A stretch of DNA of 64,000 nt, from NCBI GenBank assembly GCA_947034885.2, contig OX344752.2, forward strand, positions 1,674,001-1,738,000. Reading direction: 5' to 3'. Numbering within the stretch: the first letter of the stretch is position 1; each line of letters begins with the position of its first letter. Origin of the DNA: Thuidium tamariscinum (Eukaryota > Streptophyta > Bryopsida > Hypnales > Thuidiaceae). The notes below the pieces were generated by a model. It was not told the origin of the DNA. It saw nothing but the letters and a program-made list of their open reading frames with translations, and did no database searches. Positions 24,278-36,870 of the stretch are shown piece by piece. The position numbers and the translations under genes were made by a program.

Positions 24278-25552
24278 GGACCCTTGATGGTAATTTATTG
24301 AGTTGAAGAAATACAAAATTTCAAGCATCAAACTCATAACAAACTGAAGTACCAAATTCATTATTCAATATTCATTATGCATGTTGGCTTAGTAGATGTC
24401 ATCATTTTGAAATCTTGAACACAATTTTTTTATGATTCAATCTTATCTGATTTGAAATCATGTGATTTACAAATTGTAAAGAAGACCAAAATCATCATAA
24501 ATAGTTGTAGGCTCTTACCTTTCTAGCTATGGAATAGAAAATAATGAATACTCAAATTTGAAATTATCTTTGATAATATAGTGTCCTTTGTAATAAGATT
24601 GACAACAATTGACACATATCAAAGTGTGATTTATAGATCATCACATCCAATATACTGTACATTCTTCTCAATTTTGTTACTAAACAAAAAGATGCAATTA
24701 TTGTGACTCAATCTAATTTTTAATAAATTTAAGTCAACTAAACTTTTTTATTGAAATTTTATAATGAGGCAAAAATTATATAATGACATCATAAGTAAAG
24801 TGACCTAATTTACAAGTTATTGTAAAGATGATATAACCCTAGATAGTTAGAAACTTTATATTATGATTTTGAGGGATAAAAAATTACAAAGTAATTGAGT
24901 TGCTTAGAGATTAGTTAAGTTATAATTCAACACTTAGAACTCAAAAATTATTCTATTTTTGAACATTTGAAGTAGTTCACATATTTGTTAGCAATTATAC
25001 TCCAATTTACCCATTCCATTGTCAAAGTTTGATCATCTTTGTTTTTTGCTTTCAACTCTCTAAACACGTATAATGACTTCATTTTACTTCAACAACTATA
25101 ATTCAAACTCTATCTATGGAATAGATTATTTTCTAAATTAAAATTCTATAAAATTTTCCTAAACTATTGGTGATAAATTTAAAATTGCTTTAATTTTCAA
25201 CAAAACCCTAGAATACTCTGAGATATGCAACGAAACTTTCATTCAAAGCCTTCAAAATCTTACTTAATTGTTATAAATCAAAATCTTGAAATTTTTTCAA
25301 ATAAAAATGATAAATGCAAGTGTAAATTGAGCATGTCATCAATCTCATATTGTTAATTAAGTATACAAAAATTGAACTTGAAGAAATGAATTTCTTAATA
25401 TGATTGATGTGTATAGGTATAGTCTCTTTCAAATATATGTATAATTAAAAATCTTGAACAATTTAAAACACTACAACTTTATAAATGGTGAAATCCAATT
25501 ATTTACTAATGTTGCTCTTTACAATCCATTCAAGTATAATGTGAACAATGAT
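24278..25552. other. Intergenic, AT-rich, no gene recognised
   Basis: Only short open frames; no repeat boundary or RNA gene was recognised. Confidence 0.45.
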
Positions 25553-25761
25553 GCTAGTGTGTGAGCATGAACATGCAAGCATATGAGCTTCTAATATGTA
25601 TGTACATAGATATACTACTACCTTTGAAGGTGTTTATAGAAAAAATACCTATAATATAAATATACTCTTATTATAGAAGGTTTTTATAGTATAAGCACCT
25701 ATTCTATAGGTGCATCATCTTTGAGGCTCATAAGCTCACACTTCTATGCTCACATACTAGC
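25553..25761. mobile_element. TIR MITE with about 42-bp inverted ends (209 bp)
   Basis: The left end GCTAGTGTGTGAGCATGAAC pairs with the right end, whose inverse reads GCTAGTATGTGAGCATAGAA. The repeat continues to the inverse of TTTGAGGCTCATAAGCTC. The interior has poly-purine and palindromic AGGTGTTTATAG / CTATAGGTG pieces. A related copy lies at 21363-21536. The target duplication is not clear and the superfamily is not assigned. Confidence 0.65.
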
Positions 25762-27107
25762 AACCGTGTAGCATGAAATGTTGTGTAAGATATAATTTTG
25801 ATTGCATTGATAATTTGCTCAAAATACTTTAGGTATTTTGGACTAAAGTATCTTAACAAGCATAAGTTTGTAACAATGAATAGACCTACCATTTGGAATT
25901 TTTTATTCAAAGAAGTTTATTGTATAAAATCCTTCCAATAATTGTATACATAATTGTACATGTATAGTAAGTCATGTATTTTTCTAGCATGAGAATGGTA
26001 CAATATAAATATGTAGATGGCAAAATGCATTTGTAATTCATAATTTGCAACAATATTTTGTAGTTGTTACATTTCACCAATCTTAAGATTCTTAGGCACA
26101 TCTCTATAACATATTACCTTCATGGATAGTAATCATTTATCTTAATTACTAATTTAGAATCATATTTTCATTTGAAAAATTCTCTTGTAGCCATGAATTT
26201 ATAAATTGAACTTTTAAAATTAAATCCATATGAGTGATTGGCTACAAAGAGATATATTTTTACTTTGGAAAACAAAATTTAACCTTTGATTGTTTTATGA
26301 TTCACTTACTACTATAATACCACTAGAAGGTTAAGATTCAATACAACTAATTATTCTAATTGTATTTGATTTTTTTACTATAATTATCTAATTTTTTTAA
26401 TAGATAACTTACTTTCAATGAACTAGTTGATTTTAATTAATTTTTTAAAAATAACTCAATTGTAGTGTATATGATTGTATTATTCACATGATCCTATAAT
26501 GTATAATGTCAACTTTAAGATTTTTTTTATATCTACTATATAAGCATGAATATAATAGTGATTAGGAGATTCAATAAATAATGGATATCCTCACAACAAC
26601 TAGGGAATTAAAGAGGGTAGGATTTTCAACTTCACCACACTTAAGAAATCGTTTAATTTTTAGTTGTTGCTTTAGACATCTCTTCAAACTTGAAATCATC
26701 ACATAAAGCCATTGCAAATTGTCTTAGAAGAAAGACTTAACCAATGAAATATCATCTGAAGAAAAAATATTCCATGGGTAGTGTAAGTTTGTAAAGGTGG
26801 TTGGTTGAAGTATATAGTTGATAGGCATAGCCAATGTCATTTTAGAATACTTCAATTAATTACAGCTAAATCTAAAATATAATCTTCTATTATCCATTCA
26901 TTTTGGACATTGTCTTGCCATGATTGCATTTCATAGAAAAGACAAACATTAAATTTGAAATCTTTTGAGATATGGCACGTCCAAAGTCATCATGTCCAAG
27001 GATTTTTTTTCAAAAATAGAACTCTGATTGTATATATTTCAAAATCCAAATGATCAAGTTCTTTAAAAATTGTAGGATTTGATATTAATAAATACAATTT
27101 TATAATC
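25762..27107. other. Intergenic, AT-rich, no gene recognised
   Basis: No supported gene or boundary. Poly-A/T rich throughout. Confidence 0.45.
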
Positions 27108-27489
27108 ATACTAGCGGTTGGTCCTTGCTATGCTATGCATTCATCATTAGAATTTAGAAAATTGATATCATGAAAGCTCAAATCTCACAAAAGCACTAAA
27201 TCATAGAAGCGCAAAGAAGTGTTAAGCCAATGGATTTGCTACCTCTATTATATCTTCTTGTAGATCCTCTTTAATATCATCTTCATTGCAACAACTACAT
27301 TATTTTTATAATATCACTCTTTGCAAAAAGTGATATTACAAAAGTGATTGCAAATTGCTACTCCTTTTTTGTAATATCATATTATGTGACAATAAGATTT
27401 TCATGTATTCATAATTGAAAACATTCTTATAAAATATTTAAAATATGATACAGTGAATGCATAGCACACCAAGCACCAACCCCTAGTAT
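27108..27489. mobile_element. TIR MITE with about 38-bp inverted ends (382 bp)
   Basis: The left end ATACTAGCGGTTGGTCCTTG and the inverse of the right end, ATACTAGGGGTTGGTGCTTG, match and continue to TGCTATGCATTCA. Non-coding inside. Superfamily unassigned. Confidence 0.65.
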
Positions 27490-29773
27490 TAATAGTAGCA
27501 TTTGTGACATTAGAGAGGGAGTTATGATTTTAGTAGTATAATTTTTGAAAAAAAAATTTGAAAAAAAAATTCTACATTGATTTCTAGAAATGACAATTTT
27601 GAAATGATTTTGGAAGAAAGTCTTCTTTAAGCCTTTTGGAGTTAATATTATATTCTTTAAATTTTTAATTTTTAAAAATTTGGGTATTTTATATTATAAT
27701 TCATGAACATAGTATTTTCTTGAAGAAGTTCAATGTTTTTTTGTTTGTTTTTTTAAATTTCTCATCTATTCGTCTATTAATAAATATCATTGACATACAT
27801 ACTCTAAATTTTTGCATTATTTTCATTTAGGACCACTTTATACTAGAGGTGAGAAGTCGTAGAGAGCATGCTTTCATCTAATAGGAGACTCACAATAGGA
27901 ATCTTCACTCCTATTCTATAAACTATAAACCAAAATGTTCTCAAATGAATGCATGATGAAATTGCAAAAATGTGTGATGAAGTATATGTTATTTGTTACC
28001 ACCCCCAATATGCAAAAGTTGGGTGTGGCAATGTATCAAAGCTAATGAGCCAATAAAAATACCTTTGTGACCATATTCAAGATTTAAAAACTTAAGACAT
28101 GTAATTTGGTCAAGTAGGAGATTTCAACGAGGCTAATGAATTTGATGATGTTTTCTTTTCAAAAACTCGACTTGTATCAAGTTTCAATGACTTGGAGAAG
28201 GAAAGTATTTAACTATGTACCTCCCTAGGAGAGCTTCTAAAATTGCAAAGAATAAGAAATGTAACTTTATATTTCAATTTAAGGTCAAAGAAGAGAATGA
28301 TATAGATAAAACTTTAGTGATCTATGGCAAAAAGTAGACAAATTCCTGGACAAATTTTGAGTACCTTGGAATTATAGTGAAACCCATTTGAAGAGCTTTG
28401 TTTGACAACAATTCTTGAAATCCTTAGGCTAAATGGTTCATAATCAATCATTTACAAAAATTCACATTGTAAGCAAGCCTATTTAAGAGAATACTAAAAC
28501 AATGGATTGAACTCTTTTGTGCCAATCTCTTGAAGGCAAGTCATAGATCTTGAGAGTGGTTCTCTTCAAGGCTTTCCAATCTTAGTATAAAGAAAGTTTT
28601 ACCTTCTAATTTGTATTATTTTCTAATTTAGCATGGGTGCCATCACTAAGAAAATTTCAAAACATTGGTTGAAAAAATATTAAAGTGGAGTTGTGCCAAA
28701 TCTTGGTGGAAATCAACTACAATCTATAGTTAAGATGAAAATTACTTTGAACACATTGTTTTGAATTTTTTTGTTCTAACATGAAGCATTATATGTCACT
28801 ATGCAAGTTTATTCATTTAGTAGACTCTACTCTAGTAACTTAAATTTGTACTCATTTCAAAATTATGTGAATTTGCAAGGTATACTAATATGGTACTAAT
28901 GTCATAGTATTTTTAATAAATTTAGTAGAATGCAATTTACACCAATTTCATACTATCTTAAATAATGATGTGATTTTTTTTCAATTAGTCATCTACCCTT
29001 TACCTATTTCATCAAGAAACTTCACTTATCATATAACATTCATGAAAAAAAAATCTAAATTAGAACACAAAAGGCTCACACTATTTAAATATTGACAATA
29101 AGACCAAAATTTAAGTTTAAAAAACTCAATTGTATACACCTATGAATTATTGTCATTCTTCCAAAATACAAAGGTCAATAAGAATTTAAGTGCAATCTAT
29201 AAAAAAAAGAATTTTTATGTATTCAAAGTTGATTAGAGAAAGTGATTACAAATCCAAACATTGTATGTGGACATTTGTTTTGGCAAGTCATGTTGCAATA
29301 GTTTACTTTTCTTAGTTTGACAAATTCAGCAAGCAAATTGGAATTTTTTCATTTTCAGCGATTTATGGGGACATTCCTAATTTTGGATTGATTCTTTCTA
29401 TTCATAGGTAATTTTATTCCTTTTTCTATTTTTTCTCAAGAATTTTTTTTTCAAAATTTTAGAAATAGTTGTAAATAATTTTAAAAATTTCGCCATTTTC
29501 AAAATTTTCCCAAGTTATTTACAAAACTAACCTACACATATGGTATACCATGATATTTCAAAGACCTTAGTTAATTATAGTATTTAGCTAGAATATCAAA
29601 ATCCAAATTGAAAAATCAATGAAGTTTGAAGAGTTAACAATTTCTAGTCTTACCAAGTCCCTCGCTCTTATATACAAGTCATCATATTTTGATCATCCAT
29701 CCTTCTCTCATCTCCAATATTATCCCAAAATAGTAAAGTTCATCCAAATATTGGCAAATGTCATATTTCTTAA
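27490..29773. other. Intergenic with a possible decayed retroelement fragment
   Basis: Around 28110-28200 the plus strand reads GQVGDFNEANEFDDVF, which recalls the GDFN block of LINE endonucleases, but nothing else nearby supports it. The rest is AT-rich and without gene signals. Confidence 0.3.
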
Positions 29774-30132
29774 CCCTTGAACAACACGTGGATCACCATG
29801 CCAAGAAGTTGGGTTGTGAGTAAGGTGCCTTTGGAGGTTGCCCACGTGAGAAGGGTGATGAACAATGCCAAGAAACAATGATGTGGTAGTGTGCACGCCT
29901 TCTCACAATAAAATATTATTGTCTAGAGTTTTGCAATTCAGTTGCCTTCATATGGAAATTGAAAAAACGGCAGTGTGACTACAGTGATTACTACTTTGTG
30001 CGCTGTGTGATGCCACATAGCTTTAAGTCCACAGTAGGGAAAAAATTGGATGAAAACTGACTTTTTTTTCATCCACCAAATTGTTTAAGAGTCATTCATC
30101 GACCGAAAAACGGTGCCCATGTTGTTTAAGGG
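29774..30132. mobile_element. TTAA-flanked MITE, subfamily C (359 bp)
   Basis: It starts CCCTTGAACAACACGTGG; the inverse of its right end is CCCTTAAACAACATGGGC. TTAA flanks it at 29770-29773 and 30133-30136. The first eight bases agree with subfamily A but the interior differs. It holds two CACGTG G-boxes (inside CAACACGTGGATC and GCCCACGTGAGAAGG), which could bring bZIP or bHLH binding sites into new places. Non-coding. Confidence 0.7.
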
Positions 30133-30136
30133 TTAA

Positions 30137-31106
30137 AGACAATGCTGGTGATTTTAACCACTCTTTTCCTCTTATGTTATCATATTACCTTAAGGAAGGC
30201 ACCTTGAAAATAAGGAAAGATTTTGGCAATTGTTAACCAACAAAATTTTCACTGATAAGGAAACTGATATGAATGTACAGTTGGTTTCAGACAACTTCGA
30301 TACCAACAAATTTTGAAGTATTGCACAACTACAGTAGTAGACTCCCTGAGCGTGTTCCATTAGAATAGGACAAATAAACACTGCTGCGTTTAGTATCCAC
30401 AAACCTAACCTGGTATTTGTATGTATTTATCCACTTGTCAGCTTGAGAATTTTTTTATCTTATTATCATGTCAGAATTGAGTTTGAACAATCATCAAAGT
30501 TCGCACGAAGGTTTCCAGTGAAATTTGCTAACACGGCGACGACTTCCAACATCTGCCAAACTCCAATATTTCATCTAACCCGGTGTGCCCTGAAATTAAA
30601 TAGAATTAGCAGCACTTTACTTCCCCGCTTTAACATATTCATTCACCTGTTGCTCTACTTGAGACAAAGGTATGTTTCAAAAATGCAACAAAAGCCATAT
30701 AATGATATAATATGCACAATCCAATCACCACTCTGATGGATAATCAATTACACATACTTGCGAAATCCAACAGATGTAAAGCTGTAAGCTGAATAGTGGC
30801 ATGAAAGTCCAACAGGAAACACGCAGGGATATCACAAACTTAGCTAATTTTGCCAACGAGGAAAAACGCAATCTACACAATCCCAGACTTGCCCCATCAT
30901 GATCATTTTCTAAAGCGTATGAATGCAGACACGGAAAAAAAACAAATTGTTTCAATCGTGATTCAGTAATTGAGTCCAGACCCAACGGTCATGTAATGTA
31001 CATGTGCACCACTATTCACAAATGGATACTTAGGGGGTCTGGAAATAAGAACCCGACGAACCCTCACTCATTGATCAGCTATGAATCCTATACGGAAAAA
31101 CGCAAA
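30137..31106. other. Intergenic / 3' flank of LEA-1
   Basis: From about 30955 to 31106 the sequence is the LEA-1 3' flank and is repeated, inverted, downstream of LEA-3 at 42523-42660 (shared CATGTACATTACATGACCG and CCAGACCCCCTAAG). The block 30137-30950 shows no gene. Confidence 0.55.
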
Positions 31107-32146
31107 TTACTGCTGCTGCTGACTGGGGGTCACGTCCGACTTGATGGACTCGTAAGCCGTGTTCGCAGCGTCGCGAGTCTGCTGCGCGAGACTGCCCGCC
31201 TTGTCCGAAGCCACTTGCGAGGCATCGGAAGACGCCTGCTTCGTCTGCTCCCACTTCTGACCAGCCACCGCGCCTGCCTGATTGTAAGCCTCGCCAGCCT
31301 TCTGCTGCGCGGCGCCCGCGGCGTCGTACGCACCCTGCTTGGCCTGACCCAACTTCTCGCCCGCCACGCCCGTCGCCTCGTTGGCTTTGTTCTGCGTGGT
31401 GCCCGTGGCGTCCGAGGCGCCCTGCTTCGTCTGTGCCCACTTGTCGCCCGCCACGTTCCCGGCCTGGTTCGCCTTGTCCTGGGCGGTGCCCGTGGCGCTG
31501 GAATTGCTCTGCTTCGACTGCTCGGTCGCCTGAGCCACGGTCGACTTCACGTTCTCGAAGGCGTTGTTGAGGACATTGGTCGCCTGCTGCAAGTAACTGC
31601 CGCCGACCTCCTTGGCCTGCCCGGCCTTGTCGGAGGCCACTCCGGCCGCCTCGCGGGCTTTGTCTTGCGTAGTTCCAGCAGCATCCTGAAAAAAACAAAA
31701 AAACCGTACCCAACAATCAAAAGGTGCTATACAAGTGTAACCAGCTAACATCCCCCGACCACAGCAAACCACATAGGTCAAGCTTCCTGCCCACCGCTTC
31801 ATTGCACACTCTACAGATACATCCGCGAGCTCTCACGGAAGAAAATGCGAGCAAACTGAAACCATTATCCTCACGAAACAGGAGTCACCTTGCGAGTGCG
31901 CTCACTCACTCATGCACCATCTCGTTCAACTGCGAAGACCGCTAATCACTCTCACCGCAACAAATGAATTGAAGCACCCGTTATGCAAGATGCGGACGTG
32001 GTCCACCAGCCTTGCGCGATGGACTAGGGGTTCGCGTCTGTTACCTGGGTGGCTTGCTGGGCCTCGCCCGCCTTCTGCTGCCCAAAGAGCTTGGCATCCT
32101 CGGCCTTCTTGGCGGCGGCGTCCTGGTTGGTGTTGTACGAAGCCAT
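31107..32146 (-). CDS. Group 3 LEA protein (LEA-1), two exons
   Basis: Exon 1 is 32045-32146 (ATG at 32146, donor CAG/GTAACAG), the intron is 31686-32044 and exon 2 is 31107-31685 (acceptor TTTTTTTCAG). The 226-residue product begins MASYNTNQDAAAKKAEDAKL and is hydrophilic, Ala/Gln/Lys-rich and Cys-free, built of 11-mer-type amphipathic repeats (GTTQDKAREAAGVASDKAGQ). A distinctive block recurs as AGDKWAQTKQ, AGEKLGQAKQ and AGQKWEQTKQ. This is the LEA_4 (group 3) pattern: disordered when wet, helical on drying, thought to protect membranes and proteins. No signal or transit peptide, so probably cytosolic or nuclear. It is nearly identical to LEA-3 (about 8 residue differences by eye) and lies in an inverted duplication. 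A TATA box stands about 180 bp upstream of the ATG. Confidence 0.9.
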
Positions 32147-32322
32147 GTCTGAAACTCGGAAACTGGAAATGAATCTAACTTACTCGATCTCGAGGAGAGA
32201 GAGAAAAGAGACAGGAAAACGACAGTAACAATTCACGATTGCAAGAGTCTGTAGAATTTGCTTGAGAAAACTTGGGAAGCGAAAGCGATGACTGATATGG
32301 AACTCTGGAAGTCACTCCTGCC

Positions 32323-32446
32323 TATATACCAAGACTTGGGAGGGACAGGTGGCACTGCCATTGAGGACACTTGGCGCCCTGATGTTGCAGGACAACTCCG
32401 CCCAGGTGGCCTACAGGCAAGATCGTCGTGATTTCCCGAACGTGGC
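32323..32446 (-). promoter_or_regulatory. LEA-1 promoter: TATA box, CACCTGTCC block, ABRE-like core
   Basis: TATATA lies at 32323-32328. Just upstream in gene orientation is ACCTGTCCCTCCCAAGTC (32333-32350), which is also found before LEA-3 and, in part, before LEA-2. GCCACGT, an ABRE-type ACGT core, is at 32440-32446 (seen as ACGTGGC on the plus strand). Known plant LEA promoters respond to ABA through such cores; here that is inference. Confidence 0.5.
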
Positions 32447-34284
32447 AGTTGCTGCGGGAAGGGCGTCCTCTCCAGGCTCATCGCTATCTACACTTTGTGC
32501 ACCTGCTGATCTACGGATAAGCTCACAAGTCTCCATAATATATTTCCTTTGGTTCTGTTGAGCCTTGGCAGTCCTAATCAATGCGCTGATACCGCAGAAC
32601 TTTGCATTTCCAAACTTGAGTCTTGATCAGAGTAATTTTGGTACGAACAGCCAGATTGCTCATGAACAACACAAAGATGCCTATTTATGCTAATTTAAAC
32701 TATACTAGTGCCCTATGCTGTTACCACAACCAAAACTAAAGTAAAAGTAATTTCTTAATTTTTTAATCCATTAAAACTTTGAAATTCAATAACTTTCTTG
32801 CTGTAAGCAAAAATGTCATCAAACAAAGCCATGCACCCTCCTCACTGAGAGCTTTCTAACAGTACGAAGCACGCGGCCATTAGATGCACGGTCCGGGAGA
32901 TCTCAACATTAGAAACAAACAAACAAAACAAACTACCTGTCTTAAGGTATAGATTTGCCAATCCATTTGTGTTACTTTGTTTAACCTAAAGCGCCCCTAG
33001 GGCAAAAATATCGCCTCTCCGTTTTGAAAGATGTCCTTGTTTGACAGTTATAATCTTGTCATTGATATGGTCAAAGGACAAGTACCTTTGCATGTACCTC
33101 CAGGCATGTCTCCACTATGAATTGGTACAGTCAATTAATGTGGATCTTTTTTTAGGTGATAGTTTAATTAGAATGACTAAAAAAGATTTGGATTTCAGTG
33201 AACATGGGCTAGGCGTTCAAGGATTAAAGTAATAAGAAAGATTAAACAACATGCTATCAAAAGAATCTTCAGAATTTTTCAACCCCTGGAACCAAGCTTT
33301 GGGCTACATCCAACATTAGCAATAGATCCCTTCTAAAATGCATTAACTTGTCTAGATTAGGACATCTTTGATCTAGATGATTATATTTATCCTTCAAAAT
33401 TTAGGTTTGTTGATTAAGAAAAAAAAATGTAAGTTCATCCTACATCTACTTTGAAGGATCCAATTACACTTTATATGTGTTGGTAAACAGTTTGATGACA
33501 AAGTCCAAATTTTCACCAAGCCCTTTTTCTATATACAAATGATAATTAGAGGTCTTATTCTTTAGACTGTATGGATTGCTCATAGTCACATTATTGTCCC
33601 AAAGATTCTCCAATGCCACAATTGTTAATTAGCTTATGTTATATAGCAATGATTAATTGATTATGAAAGGATTAGTTGGTCTTTATATTTCTAAATATTT
33701 GCTTAAATTCTTTTAGTCTCCTGAATCTTCTAATAAGGTCCTAGATTATTTTGATATTGAATAGGACATCTTATTGTAGAATTTGTCTAAGAGACAATTA
33801 CAAGGTGATATGGATTAGGCACAAAATGTACACCGGCTTTAGTTAGTTATGTCCCTTTTTCTTTCTTTTATTAGAACCCTACCTTGGCTCCACCCTTAGA
33901 TGGTTGAAATTTTCTCTTTTTATGTAAATGCAATGGGGGCCTCTATTTATGCCAATAAATAAATATGGAAGAAAGTGGACTTGTTGGATATTAGATGGTA
34001 GCATATTAGGTGCTTTGTAAGGCTAGATTGACTTGTTGGATATTAGATGATTGCCATGAAGATTTGTTTAGTATTTTTATCTTCTATTGGCAAGTATCAC
34101 TTCAAAGTGAAAAACCAGGTTAAAAGTTTGATGTCCTATAAAAAAAAGGCCACAAGAAGTAGAGAAGAGAAGCTCAATTGCAAATAATAACAAATGAGAA
34201 AACCCATGGCAAATGAAATTGAAAATCTTGACGACTTGGTTTGTATTCATGAAATTTAGGTATTGCCTATTGGTCAACCCTCTT
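32411..34284. other. Intergenic between LEA-1 and LEA-2, first part
   Basis: Apart from the element at 32985-33223 the stretch is AT-rich and shows no gene. Short direct repeats (GACTTGTTGGATATTAGATG at about 33979 and 34031) occur. Confidence 0.45.
32985..33223. mobile_element. Possible TTAA-flanked MITE (239 bp), degenerate
   Basis: TTAA lies at 32981-32984 and 33224-33227. The left end CCTAAAGCGCCCCTAG and the inverse of the right end, CCTTGAACGCCTAGCC, are similar but not equal. The length is close to subfamily A, though the interior does not clearly match. Less certain than the other TTAA elements. Confidence 0.4.
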
Positions 34285-34443
34285 TTAAAAGTTGGGCTAA
34301 TCTAATTTGATGCTTGATTTGATAGTAGACAAGCCATTTAAAAATTGGGCTAATCTAATTTGATGCTTGATTTGATAGTAGACAAGCCATTTAAAAGTTG
34401 GGCTAATCTAATTTGATGCCTGATTTGATAGTAGACAAGCCAT
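34285..34443. repeat. 53-bp tandem repeat, three copies
   Basis: Units start at 34285, 34338 and 34391 and contain GGGCTAATCTAATTTGATG and GATAGTAGACAAGCCAT. Only about two differences separate the units, so the array is young. Confidence 0.9.
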
Positions 34444-35599
34444 TCGAGTGTCATTTTCCCAATTGCTTTGATGCAAAGTTATAGAAAGGTTGGCACCACA
34501 TTAGCTTATACTCCTTATAGCGTTTCAATGCACCCAATTGACATGCCTGATGCTTCCTAAGAAATAAGAAATCTGAAAATGCAGATTTTCAAAAACCCAG
34601 TTCCACCATCTAATCTTGATGCGCACAAGCTGCTTTTGCCATGGTGTGAACGCCACTTTCGAGGTAAGAGATGAAAACTGCATCAATGAACTATCAATCA
34701 ATCGTTGCTGTCTACGATCATGGAAACATGCTGATGGCTGCATATTTTCGTCCTCCGGATGCATCCCAGTCGTGCGCAGTTGTTGGAGAGCGTAACAAAA
34801 ATTATATTTGTGAGACTCTCCTACACCGCGACGTCAGAATGCAACGCAGTAGACATTCCCTTGCCATGTTCACCTGCATGGTTATTACTTACGAACATGC
34901 ATTGCTTTCGAGATTTCTGTCTCGCAAAAATTGAAGGAAGATGAGGATGAAGCTCTTCAGAACTCCGTGGAGACAGATTGAAGAGACATTTTTGGCTTTA
35001 TCTGCTGAAATTGGTTTTGGTTATGAAGTGCTGTCCCGCTACTCCTAGATTATAATTCCAGAGCTTTTGTCGGAGAAAGTAGTATGACAAGCAAAATATG
35101 ATTTAAAAAAAGACCCATTTCACATCATAACCAGAACTGAAATTAAAATTCAGGGGACGACAAATTAGGGTTCTTTACAGTTTCACACAAATCTTGGAAT
35201 GTTGGATATACTCCCCGCCCCAGTTCATTATACATCGCGATTTCACGAAGCAGATTGATTGAACGGAATGACATCGAGAATTATCCACCAAACTAAGACG
35301 CATATGAACGAAATTTGCAACTCAAGAGCGAAAGCCCAAGGCTTATGTTTGGGGAAAGAGATACAGTTTCTTTAAGGAGAGAGATAAAACCACACAATCA
35401 TACGCGTGGAAAGAGAAGTCACAAAGCCATGCCATTTCATACCTCCAATGCTCACCACAGAAGCCATAAAACAAACTACCTTCATCGATTTCATTCTCAA
35501 AAAGTTTGCGCAATACAATTGCACTAGTATTTAAGTGAACTCTTTACAGTATTCACAGGGGAAAGAGCCTTTAGCAAACACAGAACATTGCTGTAATCA
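34444..35599. other. Intergenic / 3' flank of LEA-2
   Basis: Between 34500 and 35000 the sequence is less AT-rich and both strands stay open for about 80 codons, but neither frame is recognisable. The last few hundred bases before 35600 probably hold the LEA-2 3' UTR. Confidence 0.4.
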
Positions 35600-36513
35600 C
35601 TACTTGGGAGTGACAGCATCCTTCACACTGTTCACTGCATTTCCAATCGCGTTCCCTGCTTGCTGCAACAACCCAGCCGCTCCATCTTTGGTCTCCACGG
35701 CCTTGTCGGAGACTACTTGCGCCCCGTCGGCGGACGCTTGCTTCGTCTGCTCCCACTTCTCCCCTGCCACGCCCCCAGCTTGGTTGACCTTCTCCTGGGT
35801 GGCTCCGGCGGCGTTGGAAGCCCCTTGTTTCGTCTGCCCCCATTTCTCCCCGGCGACGTTGCTCGCTTGGTTAGCCTTGTCGCCAGCTGCTCCGGCTGCC
35901 TCCTGAGCCTTCTGCTGAGTAGTGCCGGCGGCATCCTGTGACACCAAAACCACCAGTACGATCAAGATTATCAAGGACTCAATTCAAAATGGAGATCAGA
36001 CAATCTTCTTTCCGTCCAAATGCAACCTACTGATAAATCCATGCAGTTAGACAATGAGCTCTGAAATACACTCTCTCAGCAAGCAAAAATGGTAAACTCT
36101 TCAAAGCAGGACACATTTCCGGCGAGGAGAGCATGCACTCACAACCGCATTGTAAAAAAAAAAGAATGCGAACCAGTTATCCCGAGTACAATCCTCTCAA
36201 ACGATACTGCCTCAGGCATAAATGGGTTCTTCGCACTCGCGATTACAACTTCATATGTGAACTCCAATTTATCATAGTAATCTACAACAGGAGAAATTCC
36301 GAAAATGCGCAGGGAATGAGCAATTTCAGAGTGCGTGCACGATAGACTGGCACCAACGAAAACACAGAAATAGCTGTGCAATAAAGCCGACTGCAGAGGG
36401 GAGGGTATGTAGGTTACCTTGGTGGCTTTCTGGGCTTCGCCCGCCTTCTGCTGACCAAAGACCTTCGTCTCCTCGGCCTTCTGGGCAGCAGCGTCCCGAT
36501 TGTAAGAAGCCAT
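35600..36513 (-). CDS. Group 3 LEA protein (LEA-2), short paralogue, two exons
   Basis: Exon 1 is 36418-36513 (ATG at 36513, donor AAG/GTAACC), the intron is 35936-36417 and exon 2 is 35600-35935 (stop TAG). The product has 143 residues, begins MASYNRDAAAQKAEETKV and continues FGQQKAGEAQKATK, so the exon 1 peptide is clearly homologous to LEA-1 and LEA-3. Exon 2 holds fewer repeats but keeps the signature AGEKWGQTKQ and AGEKWEQTKQ. It ends NAVNSVKDAVTPK, comparable to ESIKSDVTPSQQQQ of LEA-1. The intron sits at the same place and phase (0) as in LEA-1 and LEA-3. Likely role and location are as for LEA-1. It diverged earlier than the LEA-1/LEA-3 split. Confidence 0.88.
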
Positions 36514-36687
36514 TAGATCTGAAACTGAGAGTAAATTCGAAACTAAAGAACGAAGTAGTGCACAGAATCAAGAGAGAACTTGCTGTGCTACAGATGATGG
36601 AATCACAACGAAATGGAACACGCTGATACTAAACGCTGAATAGTAATGTAGCTTGCGGATGATGTTTGGTAGGGACCCACACTGCTG

Positions 36688-36870
36688 CTTATAACGACTT
36701 GAACTGAAGGACAGGTGTCGAGTGTTGGGATGTGCTCATGGATTTAGGCCACTTGTCACGTTCCTGTGGATGCAGGAGGTGGGCCAGTAATTGCACATTT
36801 GGCTTTGCTCTGCTGTGGCCCCACTGGCTGGGCTATATCGGCAAGAACGTCGTGTGGTTCCAGACGTGGC
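36688..36870 (-). promoter_or_regulatory. LEA-2 promoter: TATA box, shared block, ABRE-like core
   Basis: A TATA-like TTATAAG (36688-36694 on the minus strand) is preceded in gene orientation by GACACCTGTCCTTCAGTTCA (about 36699-36718), which agrees with the LEA-1 and LEA-3 block. An ACGTGGC core lies at 36864-36870. The distance from TATA to ATG (about 180 bp) matches the other two genes. Confidence 0.5.

Noticed and set aside
28110-28600. GDFNEANEFDDVF text resembling a LINE endonuclease.
   Set aside because: A single short motif with no reverse transcriptase or further endonuclease blocks nearby.
30996-31748. A 250-codon frame on the plus strand across LEA-1, and similar frames on the opposite strand of LEA-3.
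   Set aside because: They mirror the GC-rich LEA codons on the other strand; the Leu/Arg-rich products (LLRGARG repeats) are artefacts of the Ala/Gln repeats.
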